Shown here piece by piece: positions 50,924 to 60,209 of a stretch of DNA of 64,000 nt. The stretch is from Ruminococcaceae bacterium YRB3002 (GTDB lineage Bacteria > Bacillota > Clostridia > Saccharofermentanales > Saccharofermentanaceae): the NCBI GenBank assembly GCA_900099715.1, contig FMTG01000004.1:1-64000 (forward strand). The letters run 5' to 3'. Positions within the stretch are counted from its first letter, which is position 1. Every line of letters begins with the position of its first letter. A model generated the notes under the pieces. That model was not told where the DNA came from. It worked only from the letters and a program-made list of their open reading frames with translations, and searched no databases. Made by a program: the position numbers and the translations under genes.

Positions 50924-52123
50924 CTACGATACGTACCGTGCGGCGAACTGTCTTGCAGTCCTCGCTGAGCGTCCTCCTGTCTTATCGGCAAATTTCAGAC
51001 ATGCCTTCTCGAAAGCCTCCTCATCACCGATCTTGCGTCCTCCCGCCTCGAACAGTCTCCTGCATATCTCAATGTATTCCCTGTCGTTGGGCTGTTCAAA
51101 AGCTATCCTCAGTCCGAACCGTTCCGACAGTCCCGTCTGTTCAGTCCCGTTATCAGCATCAGACTCTGAACGTCTGATCATCAGCCGGTGATCGCTGGTG
51201 GCATAGATGATGATATTGCGCCGGTCACCGGAAGCTGACCCTTCAAGGATAGACTTGAGCCTCCTGACGCGCTCATCATCCGGACAGAAAGATATATCGT
51301 CGATAAATATGATGAATCTCATCGGAATCCCCGAGAGCATCTCGATAAGTTCAGGCATCTGATCGGTATTCTCGGCAGGAAGTTCCACCAGTCTTACGCC
51401 GTTGTTGCTGAACATCCTGGCAGCTGCTTTGACAGTTGATGATTTGCCCGTCCCGGTATCACCATACAGCAGAGCATCAAGAGCCCGGTCACTGCCGGCC
51501 GCAAATGCTCTCGTGTTGTTGACAATAAGGGAATGCTGTCGGTCATAACAGTAAAGATCATTCATACTTACCGGATCGGCATAAATCACAGGTCTCAGTG
51601 TATGATCTTCGAATCTGAACGCAGTGCAGTCAGAGAACATTCCGTATCCGTGATCCCTGATGCCTGCCAGCATGTTGTTATAGCGTTCTGTGATATCTAT
51701 ACCTGTTGTCTTGAACTGGGCTACATACCCGTCATATGCGAGCAGCCTCTCCACGTCCGCATAAGACGTCTGGGCTATCTCCCCGATAAGCTTCAGTTCC
51801 CTGTCGGCACAGTTCTTGAGAAGATGGCTTATGCGTATACCTTCCCCTGTCCTCATGCGCGACAGTTCCGAACGGATATGAGCATCGAGATACGGGTTGC
51901 TGTCGTTTTTAAGGGCGTACCATATGGCGTACGCCAGATCACCGTCATTTCTCACTTTGTAGAGTTCGTTGACAAAAGCAGTGTACAGTTCCAGGACATC
52001 GTATCTTGCCTCGGAAACGTCATCAGCGATCTTCAGAAATTCGCAGAAACTCCTGAGAGGTTCTGTCTCGCGGATGCCTTTGAATATGGCCAGTGATTCG
52101 ATCTTGCAAAGGAGTTCTGACAT
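50924..52123 (-). CDS. DUF815-family AAA+ ATPase
   Basis: 399 residues. The N-terminal half is helical. The C-terminal half is a AAA+ domain: Walker A LYGDTGTGKSS (221-229), Walker B FIIFIDDISF, sensor IIYATSDHRLMIRR, and ERFGLRIAFEQPNDREYIEI. DUF815 proteins are common in Clostridia; their substrate is unknown. Ends one base before the MATE start. Confidence 0.9.
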   Translation of the reverse strand: MSELLCKIESLAIFKGIRETEPLRSFCEFLKIADDVSEARYDVLELYTAFVNELYKVRNDGDLAYAIWYALKNDSNPYLDAHIRSELSRMRTGEGIRISHLLKNCADRELKLIGEIAQTSYADVERLLAYDGYVAQFKTTGIDITERYNNMLAGIRDHGYGMFSDCTAFRFEDHTLRPVIYADPVSMNDLYCYDRQHSLIVNNTRAFAAGSDRALDALLYGDTGTGKSSTVKAAARMFSNNGVRLVELPAENTDQMPELIEMLSGIPMRFIIFIDDISFCPDDERVRRLKSILEGSASGDRRNIIIYATSDHRLMIRRSESDADNGTEQTGLSERFGLRIAFEQPNDREYIEICRRLFEAGGRKIGDEEAFEKACLKFADKTGGRSARTARQFAARYVS

Positions 52124-52144
52124 TTTCGCGTTGGGGTATGGGGA

Positions 52145-52642
52145 TCAGGTGTCTCCGTACATCTTTCGGTAGTAATCACGGTATTCACCGTTGATAATGG
52201 TCTCCCACCACTCACGGTTATCAAGATACCATTTTATGGTCTTCCTGATCCCATCCTCGAATTTTGTAGCAGGAAGCCATCCCAATTCATTATGGATCTT
52301 TGCGGGATCTATCGCATACCGCATATCATGACCCTTACGGTCGGGAACGTATGTGATAAGTGACTCGGGTTTGCCGAGTTCCTTGAGTATAAGCCTGACG
52401 ATGTCGATATTGCGCATCTCGTTATGACCGCCGACATTATAGACCTCACCGATCTTTCCTTTGTGGATGATAAGATCGACCGCGCGGCAGTGATCCTCCA
52501 CATACAGCCAGTCTCTTACATTGATGCCTTCACCATATACTGGAAGAGGCTTGTCGTATACCGGCAGCAGCTGCTTACTGGTGACCATCGTCAAAGGATA
52601 GAGTCTTGTACCTGCGCCTCCTGCAAGGATTATTCCCTTCAT
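52145..52642 (-). pseudogene. In-frame rmlA-rmlB deletion chimera
   Basis: 165 residues that join two dTDP-rhamnose genes. Residues 1-32 ([28 protein letters not shown]) are the start of glucose-1-phosphate thymidylyltransferase RmlA. From residue 33 on ([60 protein letters not shown]) it is the C-terminal half of dTDP-glucose 4,6-dehydratase RmlB. The joint lies in a short repeated stretch ([12 protein letters not shown]), so a deletion through microhomology is likely. It lacks both active sites. AGGAGG precedes the ATG, so it may still be translated. Confidence 0.88.
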
Positions 52643-52722
52643 GATGCCTCCTCCCAATCGGTAATACCCATGTTGAGGCTATTCTATATTCATCGCGAAA
52701 TCATGTCAATTCGCGCCGGCAG

Positions 52723-54858
52723 TCATCCGCACGGTCTGATCTGCCATCTCTGAGCGGTCGAATCATCAAAAGCTGCCAGGAACACCGCCCTCGATTCCGT
52801 ATCATACTGGAGCGCCCATGTGTCGCTGAATATAATGTTATACGAACTTCCGTCGGAAGATTGTCTGAGCATCCATTGCTGATTGGGAAGGCCGTTCATC
52901 TTCAACGCCTGAACAAGCGTCTTATCTCCTGCATCTCCTACGATCCCAAGTGCCTTGTTAGTATCTTTGAATCTGACATACATATGATCATCAGCTGAAG
53001 AGAATGCAATCTCATATATCTGAGCCGAAGCAGCATTCGTGTTATTAATAAAGATTCTCTCCTCAGCTGCTTTGGGCATATTCATATTCATTCTCTGAAA
53101 TCCGTACGGCATATCGCCTGATGTTGTGATCGTGTAATCACCGTCCGGCAGCCTCACATAAGAAGTATCGGATCCGCTGAGATACTGCATATACATGGGA
53201 GCATCCGCATTGCGCTTGAAAATTGTTGAGAATACAGGTACCGGGAGCTGTATTATAATGGCACCGCATATTACGGCTGCGACCGGTATGAGTCCGAACC
53301 ATTCCTTACGTGACGATGGCTTGGATGAGAGATGACCGGTCACCTCAGCCAGACCCGAAGCTGCGACGGGAATGAGCATCATAAAGTACGGAAGAGTGTA
53401 CTGCGCCTTTGCTTCCCAGAACGTATGAAAGATAAAACCACCGATTACCACAGCTCCGAAGAATATGAACGAGCTGTCCCGCTTACGGCACAGGAGAACA
53501 TAGAGAACAGCACCCGTGAGTATAAGGAACTGGAGCACGTTAAGAGCGGAATTCATCATGTCCGTACCCCTTGGGGACAGAAGGAAGTTTGTAAGCCGTG
53601 AGGGTTCAACTCTGTCGCCTTTGTATGCGGCTGACCAGAAAGCCTGGAAATCAGGATTGTTCCATTGCGAAGAATTCTTGCCCGCATAAAATTCGAGCGC
53701 GAGTCCCGGATCTTCGGAGAACTCTCTCAGGCGTCCGCTTATATAATCCCTGCAGACTGCGGCGTGGGCTTCTCTGTCATAATCCACAGCCTCGGCGGAA
53801 TCCCAGTTGTAGCTGTTATACCAACCGTAATATTTTGTATCCGAATCCTGCATACCCATTGCGATCCAGGACAGATACGAGATCCCCGGTGAAGGGGTTA
53901 TGCCTGTAACAACCTTAACACACAGGTTAACACACGTACCGGACAGGAATACGGACAAAATAAGGATCACAGAAAGTGCAAGCGTCTTCCAATCAAATCT
54001 GCTGATTATACAGTAGATACCATATATCGCCATGGCGATAACAAAGATCATATAATTGCTCTTGGAGATCAGAGCCATAAATGCGAATAGAGAACAGAGC
54101 AGAAGGTCTCTCAGCCTCTTCTCATTTCCTGCATTGATATACATCATCATCCGCCTGAATGATGCCATGATAAGTGCCAGACCGATTATAATGCTGTAGC
54201 AGTAATCCGTGTAGATTATCGCAGGCAGGAACAGCACGCCTGTAATGATGATAACAAGTCCTTCTATCCGTCTGCGCCCCGTGAGATCTGCTATATCCGC
54301 CATGTTCCTGTAAAGCCACACCAGACACAGCACATTGATGAGCCTCAGCACCAGATAATTATACGATCCAAACACCAGAGACAGCAGATATATTATCAGG
54401 ATGATACCGTTATTATTCGCGAAAACATCCATATACTCGCCCTTGAGCATAGCCGCAGGATTATTGTCTATCCATAGATCGGCAACCCTGTATATCGAAG
54501 CCTGATCCCACAATGGCTCGTTCTGAAGTATCAGGACCGTGAACAGTGAAAGTATTCCTATTATCCATAATCCGGCGCGTCTGCATCTGTCAGAATATGC
54601 TCTGTCTTCATTCACCCTGTCTATGAAATCCCTGAATACTCTGGCGTATTTCTTAAGCAGCACAACGCCTGCCACAACTATCGCTGCTGCAAGAAGGTTC
54701 AGCCAGAAACTGTCAGCTATGATATATGTCTTCTGTGTTTTGGTTATTACGGCAGTGGAAAAACCTGCAATATAGAACAGGTACAGGACTATAGCACCGT
54801 ACAGGATAAGAACTGTATAGTCACATATCCCTTTGATGATCTTCTGCCCCTTGTTCAT
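52723..54858 (-). CDS. GT-C membrane glycosyltransferase with C-terminal ricin lectin domain
   Basis: 711 residues. About 11-13 membrane helices with a large first outer loop containing NEPLWDQASIYRVADLW, whose acidic residues fit a GT-C (PMT-like) active site. After the last helix (about residue 550) comes an extracellular part ending in a beta-trefoil ricin-type lectin module (QQWMLRQSSDGSSYNIIFS, ALQYD, AQRWQIRP, QxW repeats). It would use a lipid-linked sugar outside the membrane. It follows tcdA with a one-base overlap. The substrate is unknown; the nearby rml remnant suggests a former surface-polysaccharide locus. Confidence 0.82.
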   Translation of the reverse strand: MNKGQKIIKGICDYTVLILYGAIVLYLFYIAGFSTAVITKTQKTYIIADSFWLNLLAAAIVVAGVVLLKKYARVFRDFIDRVNEDRAYSDRCRRAGLWIIGILSLFTVLILQNEPLWDQASIYRVADLWIDNNPAAMLKGEYMDVFANNNGIILIIYLLSLVFGSYNYLVLRLINVLCLVWLYRNMADIADLTGRRRIEGLVIIITGVLFLPAIIYTDYCYSIIIGLALIMASFRRMMMYINAGNEKRLRDLLLCSLFAFMALISKSNYMIFVIAMAIYGIYCIISRFDWKTLALSVILILSVFLSGTCVNLCVKVVTGITPSPGISYLSWIAMGMQDSDTKYYGWYNSYNWDSAEAVDYDREAHAAVCRDYISGRLREFSEDPGLALEFYAGKNSSQWNNPDFQAFWSAAYKGDRVEPSRLTNFLLSPRGTDMMNSALNVLQFLILTGAVLYVLLCRKRDSSFIFFGAVVIGGFIFHTFWEAKAQYTLPYFMMLIPVAASGLAEVTGHLSSKPSSRKEWFGLIPVAAVICGAIIIQLPVPVFSTIFKRNADAPMYMQYLSGSDTSYVRLPDGDYTITTSGDMPYGFQRMNMNMPKAAEERIFINNTNAASAQIYEIAFSSADDHMYVRFKDTNKALGIVGDAGDKTLVQALKMNGLPNQQWMLRQSSDGSSYNIIFSDTWALQYDTESRAVFLAAFDDSTAQRWQIRPCG

Positions 54859-55574
54859 TACTCTTTCGTTCTCTCCCGTATGATATCTTTGATAACTTCC
54901 CCCGCGATGATAAAACCTGCCACAGAAGGAACGAATGCAACAGATCCGGGTGTTCTGGAACCGGTGGATACCGGTTCCTCATCGGAATATACCACTTTAA
55001 CCGAATCAATGCCACGGGACCTGAGCTCCCGGCGCATTACTTTCGCGAGGGGACAGACATTTGTCTTATTGATATCAGCGACTTTGAACCTCGTGGGATC
55101 GAGTTTGTTGCCCGTCCCCATCGATGAGATAACGGGAACGCCCGCCTCTTTGGCACGTGTGATAATAAGCAGTTTGGCGGTTACGGTATCAACCGCATCC
55201 ACTACATAGTCAAGCCCGTCAAACTCCACAGAATCTTCGGTCTCGGGAAGATAGAAGATATCGTGAGCCGTAACGCTGCATTCGGGGTTGATGGATCTGA
55301 TCCTGCCGGTCATGACTTCAGTCTTGAGTCTCCCCACAGTCTCGTGGGTGGCGATAATCTGCCTGTTGATATTTGTAATATCTACCTTATCCTTATCAAT
55401 GAGCACGAGAGAACCAACGCCGCTCCTCGCCAGAGCTTCGCAGACATAACCGCCCACGCCTCCGATACCGAAGACTGCTACTCTGGATTCCTTGAGAATA
55501 TCAAGAGACTGCTGCCCAAGCAGCATTACTGTTCTGTCAAACTGAGATGCCGGTGTCTCAGACACAGTCATCAT
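54858..55574 (-). CDS. tcdA: tRNA threonylcarbamoyladenosine dehydratase
   Basis: 238 residues of the ThiF/E1-like family, TcdA (CsdL) branch, which cyclises t6A37 in tRNA. N-terminal FDRTVMLLGQ, nucleotide-binding VFGIGGVGGYVCEALARSG, DKVDITNINRQ, and YVVDAVDTVTAK. The C-terminal NKTNVCPLAKVMRREL is characteristic. ATG 55574 is used because the open frame further upstream (to 55694) lies inside the DHH gene; it overlaps that gene by 17 bases. Confidence 0.9.
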   Translation of the reverse strand: MMTVSETPASQFDRTVMLLGQQSLDILKESRVAVFGIGGVGGYVCEALARSGVGSLVLIDKDKVDITNINRQIIATHETVGRLKTEVMTGRIRSINPECSVTAHDIFYLPETEDSVEFDGLDYVVDAVDTVTAKLLIITRAKEAGVPVISSMGTGNKLDPTRFKVADINKTNVCPLAKVMRRELRSRGIDSVKVVYSDEEPVSTGSRTPGSVAFVPSVAGFIIAGEVIKDIIRERTKE

Positions 55575-56502
55575 TAAGCGCCTTAATGATGTTAGGAAGT
55601 TCTGCGTCCACCTTATCATTATCCAGCTGACATGTACCTGCATTCTTATGTCCGCCGCCGCCGTGAGCGAGACAGAGTTCTCCGATGTTGGCATTGGAAG
55701 CCTTGTTAACGATAGACTTTCCGATCATGACAGCAGTATTCTGCTTCTTGAATCCCCATGCAACATGAATAGAGATCTGCGTCTCGGGATAAAGCGCATA
55801 GATCATGAATCTGTTGCCTGCATAGATAGTCTCTTCGTTACGGAGATCGAGCACTACAACCTTGTCATAGACCTTCGCGATCCTCTGGATCTGCGCCTTG
55901 AAGAGTTCAGCCTGTTCGAAATAAAGATCAACTCTCTCCTTGACGTCAGGAATCTGCAGAACCTCTTCTATGGTGTGATTAACACAGTAATCGATAAGTT
56001 CCATCATAAGGTCATAGTTGGATATCCTGAAATCGTGGAATCTTCCAAGTCCGGTCCTGGCATCCATAAGGAAATTCATCAGCACCCATCCTGTAGGATT
56101 CAGGATCTCTTCAAGAGTAAAGTCGGCGGAATCACCCTTGTCAACAGCCTCCATGAGTTCCTCGGAGATCATGGGAAGTCCTTCCTTGCCGCCGTAATAA
56201 TCGTAAACGACCCTTGCTGCACTCTTTGCATCCGGATCGATAATATACTTATCTTTATTTGCTCTCTGAGCATTACGGATCACCTCTGATTCGTGGTGAT
56301 CGAACACAAGACCCGACCTCGGATCAAACGGAAGGTTCGTCGTAATATCATTCTCTGAAAGTTCGATCTTGCCGTCCTGCACATCCTTCGGGTGAACGAA
56401 CTTGATGTCGCCGATCAGCCCCTTCTGCTTGAGGATCATAGCACATACCAGGCCATCGAAATCACTTCTGGTTACAAGTCTCATCTTGGAATTATCTGCC
56501 AT
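55558..56502 (-). CDS. DHH-family phosphoesterase
   Basis: 314 residues. DHH motifs: TRSDFDGLVCAMIL (metal-binding Asp pair), FDHHESE, and a C-terminal DHHA1-like GGGGHKNAGTCQL. Related to exopolyphosphatase and NrnA/RecJ-type enzymes that cleave short phosphate esters; the true substrate is unknown. Confidence 0.9.
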   Translation of the reverse strand: MADNSKMRLVTRSDFDGLVCAMILKQKGLIGDIKFVHPKDVQDGKIELSENDITTNLPFDPRSGLVFDHHESEVIRNAQRANKDKYIIDPDAKSAARVVYDYYGGKEGLPMISEELMEAVDKGDSADFTLEEILNPTGWVLMNFLMDARTGLGRFHDFRISNYDLMMELIDYCVNHTIEEVLQIPDVKERVDLYFEQAELFKAQIQRIAKVYDKVVVLDLRNEETIYAGNRFMIYALYPETQISIHVAWGFKKQNTAVMIGKSIVNKASNANIGELCLAHGGGGHKNAGTCQLDNDKVDAELPNIIKALNDDCV

Positions 56503-56550
56503 ATTACGATTCTCCTTTGTAGTAGTTTGTCACTATGATATAGATTATAC

Positions 56551-56590
56551 CTGAAAATGTGAAAAGTAACACGTCCCCTTTTCAGTTTTT
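56551..56590 (-). terminator. Terminator-like repeat after the metal-binding lipoprotein gene
   Basis: Contains AACACGTCCCCTTTTCAG, the same core as at 63876-63893, flanked by CTGAAAA. It begins at the stop codon of the minus-strand gene. Likely a bidirectional terminator of a dispersed repeat family. Confidence 0.6.
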
Positions 56591-57559
56591 TCAACTCAGA
56601 GCCTGACGGAGGACTTCAAGGTCCTGTTCCATGAATCCAAGATATGTTGCACCGTTTTCTATATCATTAGCGGTCACTGACTGCATAGAGTTAAGAGTAA
56701 GTATTCCTACGCCGGAAGGACCTGCCTTCGTGTTGCTTATTATGCTGTCAGGAAGACGGTCGTCACCGCTCTCTGTCCTGATAACGTTTTTGAGTCCCAG
56801 TTCATCGATCTTGCCGGCCAGCATGATCACTGTCTCGAAGCTGGCCTCCGATTCAGCGGAGCATCCTGCGAAAGCAGCGTAGTAATCAAGCCCGTAATCA
56901 CGAACCATGTATATGAACGGAAATCTGTCAGCAACGAGGATAGTCTTAACACCGGATGCGCTGCAGACCTCCCCGTATCTGTCATCCAGATCCTGTAATC
57001 TGTCCTTGTACGAGGCAAGGTTCTGATCGTAGACAGGAGCGTTCTCCTTATCAAGCTCTTTGACCGCATCGGCAATGGCATCACAGCACACGGAAGCGTT
57101 TTTGAGAGACATCCAGATATGCTCATCGTATTCGACATCATCATGATCGTGCTCATGTTCTTCCATGCCCGGAAGCTCCTCTTCCTCCCTTGCCCGGTCA
57201 CCGAGTACTTCCATAAGGTTGATGCTCCTGAGATCCTCCGGGGCCTGGGCGAGCAGATCCTCCACCCATTCGTCAGATTCACCGCCGACATATATGAAGA
57301 GATCAGAATCAAGGATCTTCATGATATCCTTTGCTGACGGCTGAAAGGAATGAAGATCCGTACCGCTGTCCATCAGAAGGCTCACATCAGCACCGGCACT
57401 CTTATCTCCAAGAATGTTCATTACCCAGTCGTATTCGGGAAAAATCGTCGCTACTATGCTGAGTCTGCCGTCATCGGGATCCTTTCCGCCTGCAGAACAG
57501 GATGCGAGACATCCTGTAAGCATCGTCATAATTATGATCGAGGATATTATCTTTTTCAT
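56591..57559 (-). CDS. Zinc/manganese ABC transporter binding lipoprotein (ZnuA-like)
   Basis: 322 residues. Lipoprotein signal (MLTGCLASC), SIVATIFPEYDWVMNILG, a metal-binding His in DLHSFQPSAKD, a His/Asp-rich loop (EEHEHDHDDVEYDEHIW) typical of zinc-binding cluster A-I proteins, and a C-terminal half with ADRFPFIYMVRDYGL. No permease or ATPase gene is next to it, so its partners must be elsewhere. A Fur/Zur-like operator lies just upstream. Confidence 0.88.
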   Translation of the reverse strand: MKKIISSIIIMTMLTGCLASCSAGGKDPDDGRLSIVATIFPEYDWVMNILGDKSAGADVSLLMDSGTDLHSFQPSAKDIMKILDSDLFIYVGGESDEWVEDLLAQAPEDLRSINLMEVLGDRAREEEELPGMEEHEHDHDDVEYDEHIWMSLKNASVCCDAIADAVKELDKENAPVYDQNLASYKDRLQDLDDRYGEVCSASGVKTILVADRFPFIYMVRDYGLDYYAAFAGCSAESEASFETVIMLAGKIDELGLKNVIRTESGDDRLPDSIISNTKAGPSGVGILTLNSMQSVTANDIENGATYLGFMEQDLEVLRQALS

Positions 57560-57576
57560 TCATACGCTCCAATTCG

Positions 57577-57599
57577 AAAATGAGAATCGTTCTCATTTT
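57577..57599. promoter_or_regulatory. Fur/Zur-type operator
   Basis: Perfect 10-bp inverted repeat AAAATGAGAA-TCG-TTCTCATTTT, centred 29 bases before the metal-binding lipoprotein start. It resembles the 7-1-7 box of the Fur family (TGATAATnATTATCA). Since the gene is ZnuA-like, zinc-dependent Zur is the likely regulator. Confidence 0.72.
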
Positions 57600-57688
57600 A
57601 TGGACATCACCCCTTTTTGTCAAGCATCCATTGCAGACCGTCAGAAAATCTTTTATTATCACGGCAAAAGCACAGGAGGTTCTGCCTT

Positions 57689-58540
57689 ATGAAAGATCCC
57701 GATATGACCTATACACTCGCAAATGGCATTCAGATACCTGCCATCGGACTCGGAACATGGCAGACCCCCGACGGTGAGATCGCCGCAAACGCTGTCAAAG
57801 ATGCAATCGAAGTTGGCTACAGGCATATAGATACAGCACAGGCATATGGCAACGAGAGAAGTGTCGGAGAGGGCATCAGACGTTCCGGCATAAAGCGTGA
57901 AGAGTTGTTCGTCACCACCAAACTTACTAATGACAATCATACATATGAGCTGATGATGAGTTCTTTCGAGCAGTCCCTGAAGGATCTGGGATTGGATTAT
58001 GTAGATCTTTTCCTGATCCACTGGCCGAATCCGCTCAACTTCAGAGACAGGTGGCAGAAGGCTAATGCCGAGGTATGGAAGGCTATGGAGGAACTGTACA
58101 AGGATGGTAAGATCAGGGCTGTAGGTGTCAGTAATTTCAAGCAGCACCACCTTGAGGCACTCTTTGATACAGCTGAGATCATGCCGATGGTGGATCAGAT
58201 AAGGCTCTGCCCCGGATGCACCCAGGATGAGCTCGTAAGGTTCGCACGTAAGCATGGCATGATACTTGAAGCATACAGTCCTCTGGGAACGGGCAAGGTC
58301 TTTGACAGTGTTGAAGTACATGGCATTGCAGACAAATACGGCAAGAGCATAGCTCAGGTGTGCCTCAGGTGGAGTCTTCAGATGGGATTTCTCCCTATTC
58401 CGAAATCTGTGAACAAGGAAAGAATGGCTGCCAACAAAGATGTCTTTGACTTTGAACTGTCTGATGATGATATGGAATATCTGACGGGGCTTCACGAGAT
58501 AGCAGGCGGAGCGCCCAATCCGGACAATATGCCTTTCTGA
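57689..58540 (+). CDS. Aldo/keto reductase
   Basis: 283 residues of the AKR5-like group. An NADPH-dependent barrel with the catalytic tetrad visible: Asp and Tyr in HIDTAQAYGNE, Lys in VTTKL, His in LFLIHWPNPL. Also NFKQHHLEAL and IPKSVNKERMAAN for cofactor binding. AGGAGG before ATG 57689; the frame to 57617 is not used. Divergent from the metal-binding lipoprotein gene. Confidence 0.92.
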   Translation: MKDPDMTYTLANGIQIPAIGLGTWQTPDGEIAANAVKDAIEVGYRHIDTAQAYGNERSVGEGIRRSGIKREELFVTTKLTNDNHTYELMMSSFEQSLKDLGLDYVDLFLIHWPNPLNFRDRWQKANAEVWKAMEELYKDGKIRAVGVSNFKQHHLEALFDTAEIMPMVDQIRLCPGCTQDELVRFARKHGMILEAYSPLGTGKVFDSVEVHGIADKYGKSIAQVCLRWSLQMGFLPIPKSVNKERMAANKDVFDFELSDDDMEYLTGLHEIAGGAPNPDNMPF

Positions 58541-58655
58541 ACAGATGCATTGTGCATTTGCACCATAATCGCCCGTTGTTTTTATCAAGATAGTATATAC
58601 TCTCTTTTGCTAAAATAAGGTCAGACTTTTTATACTCCGAGAGGAGGGATCATCT

Positions 58656-60209
58656 TTGCCCGAGAGATATGATGTTATTGTGATAGGCGGCGGCAACGGC
58701 GGCCTTATGGCTGCTTTACGTGCGTCCAAGCTGGGTCTTAAGACCCTTTTGATCGAGAAGAACAATACCGTTGGCGGCTGCGCAGCGAGTTTTGTCAGAG
58801 GACGGTTTGAATTTGAAGCATCGCTTCATGAGATCCCCGATTTTGGCGAAGGCGAGCTCAGAGGTTCATTAGGCAAGCTCTTTGATGAACTTGGGATCAA
58901 GGTCAACTGGCTTCAGATACCATATGCCTACAGACTTGTTGTGGCTCCCGGGGATACTATAGAACAGGATTACAGGGTGCCCCATGGCCGTAAGAAATTC
59001 ACAGATTTTATGGAGGCTCAGTGTCCGGGATGCGGTGATAAGATAAGTCTTATCTTCGATGCTGCTGAGGCTTTGGAGAAGGGGCTGGACTACAACGGAA
59101 GGATGCGCGGACACGCTGATCCTGAGGTATTCAGAAGAGACCATTCTTCATTCTGCAAGATAATGAGCATGTCGGCAGGAGAGTTTTTCCGCACGATCGG
59201 CCTCCCTCAGAGAGCTATCGATATCATCGGTGCTTACTGGCCTTATCAGGGATCGGATCTTGATACCATAGATGCATCAAGATATATTCTCATGATCGCA
59301 GGATACTACGGTGCAGGTGCATACATTCCTTCCATGAGATCACATGAGATCGCCAACGCGATCGAGAAGAGAGCAAGAGAATGCGGCTGTGACTTCGTTT
59401 TCAACAGGAAAGCCGTGAAGATCGGGACAAAGGATGGCGCAGTCTGTTCCGTAACAACAGATGACGGCATCACTTACGAGACATGTGCTGTCATCTCCAA
59501 TGTGTTCCCCGATACGGTCTACAGCACCATGATCGATGATAAGTCTCTCATACCGGAATTCGAACTCAGAAAACTTAATGCAAGGAGTTTTGGATTCAGG
59601 GGATTCGTGGTCTATCTGGGTCTCAACAAGACGCCTTCAGAGCTGGGCATTGAGGACTACAACGTATTCATGAATTCAACCACTGACACAAAGGTGTTAT
59701 TCGAGAACTCATCATCGCCCACGATACTCGAGGATGAAGTTGACAATGTCACATGTACATGCCTCAACATCGTGAACCCTGAATGTTCCCCCGAGGGAAC
59801 GACGCATTTCTGCATCACCACTTCCCTGGCCTGCGATGCGTGGGAGAATGTTACAGTTGAGAACTACAACAAAGTGAAGCGTGATTTTGCTGATAAGCTC
59901 ATAAGGCGTACCGAGAAAGTATTGGGATATGATCTGAGGAATAACATCGAAGAGATTGCCATCGCGACTCCTTCAACATTTGCCAGATACGTGGGTACTC
60001 CTCAGGGTTCCATCTACGGTTACCACTCCTCCAGATGGGATGGCATGAGTTCGAGAACGCTGGCCGGCGGCAGCGAACAGAGCATCCCGGGTCTGTTCTT
60101 TTGCGGTGCCCACGGAACCCGTATGTCCGGATTCCTTCCCACGTTAGCGGGCGGCAATCAGATTGCATTCCCCGTCATGGGATATGTTATGGGAGGTGGT
60201 AAGCAATGA
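58656..60209 (+). CDS. CrtI-like FAD-dependent oxidoreductase
   Basis: 517 residues related to phytoene desaturase/carotenoid isomerase-type flavoproteins. Dinucleotide fold VIVIGGGNGGLMAALRASK with Glu in LLIEKNN, GGCAASF, and the C-terminal FAD box PGLFFCGAHGTRMSGFLPTLAGGNQIAF. The start codon is TTG (58656) with GAGGAGG upstream; no ATG fits. It overlaps the next gene by four bases. Not accompanied by phytoene synthase, so carotenoid synthesis is not implied. Confidence 0.85.
   Translation: MPERYDVIVIGGGNGGLMAALRASKLGLKTLLIEKNNTVGGCAASFVRGRFEFEASLHEIPDFGEGELRGSLGKLFDELGIKVNWLQIPYAYRLVVAPGDTIEQDYRVPHGRKKFTDFMEAQCPGCGDKISLIFDAAEALEKGLDYNGRMRGHADPEVFRRDHSSFCKIMSMSAGEFFRTIGLPQRAIDIIGAYWPYQGSDLDTIDASRYILMIAGYYGAGAYIPSMRSHEIANAIEKRARECGCDFVFNRKAVKIGTKDGAVCSVTTDDGITYETCAVISNVFPDTVYSTMIDDKSLIPEFELRKLNARSFGFRGFVVYLGLNKTPSELGIEDYNVFMNSTTDTKVLFENSSSPTILEDEVDNVTCTCLNIVNPECSPEGTTHFCITTSLACDAWENVTVENYNKVKRDFADKLIRRTEKVLGYDLRNNIEEIAIATPSTFARYVGTPQGSIYGYHSSRWDGMSSRTLAGGSEQSIPGLFFCGAHGTRMSGFLPTLAGGNQIAFPVMGYVMGGGKQ

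Noticed and set aside
57659-58588. Minus-strand open frame of 309 codons antisense to the aldo/keto reductase
   Set aside because: It mirrors the codon structure of the real gene, which has a strong ribosome site and intact catalytic tetrad.
58656-60209. Carotenoid biosynthesis locus
   Set aside because: Only a CrtI-like fold is present. There is no phytoene synthase or prenyltransferase, and the partner is a ferredoxin reductase.
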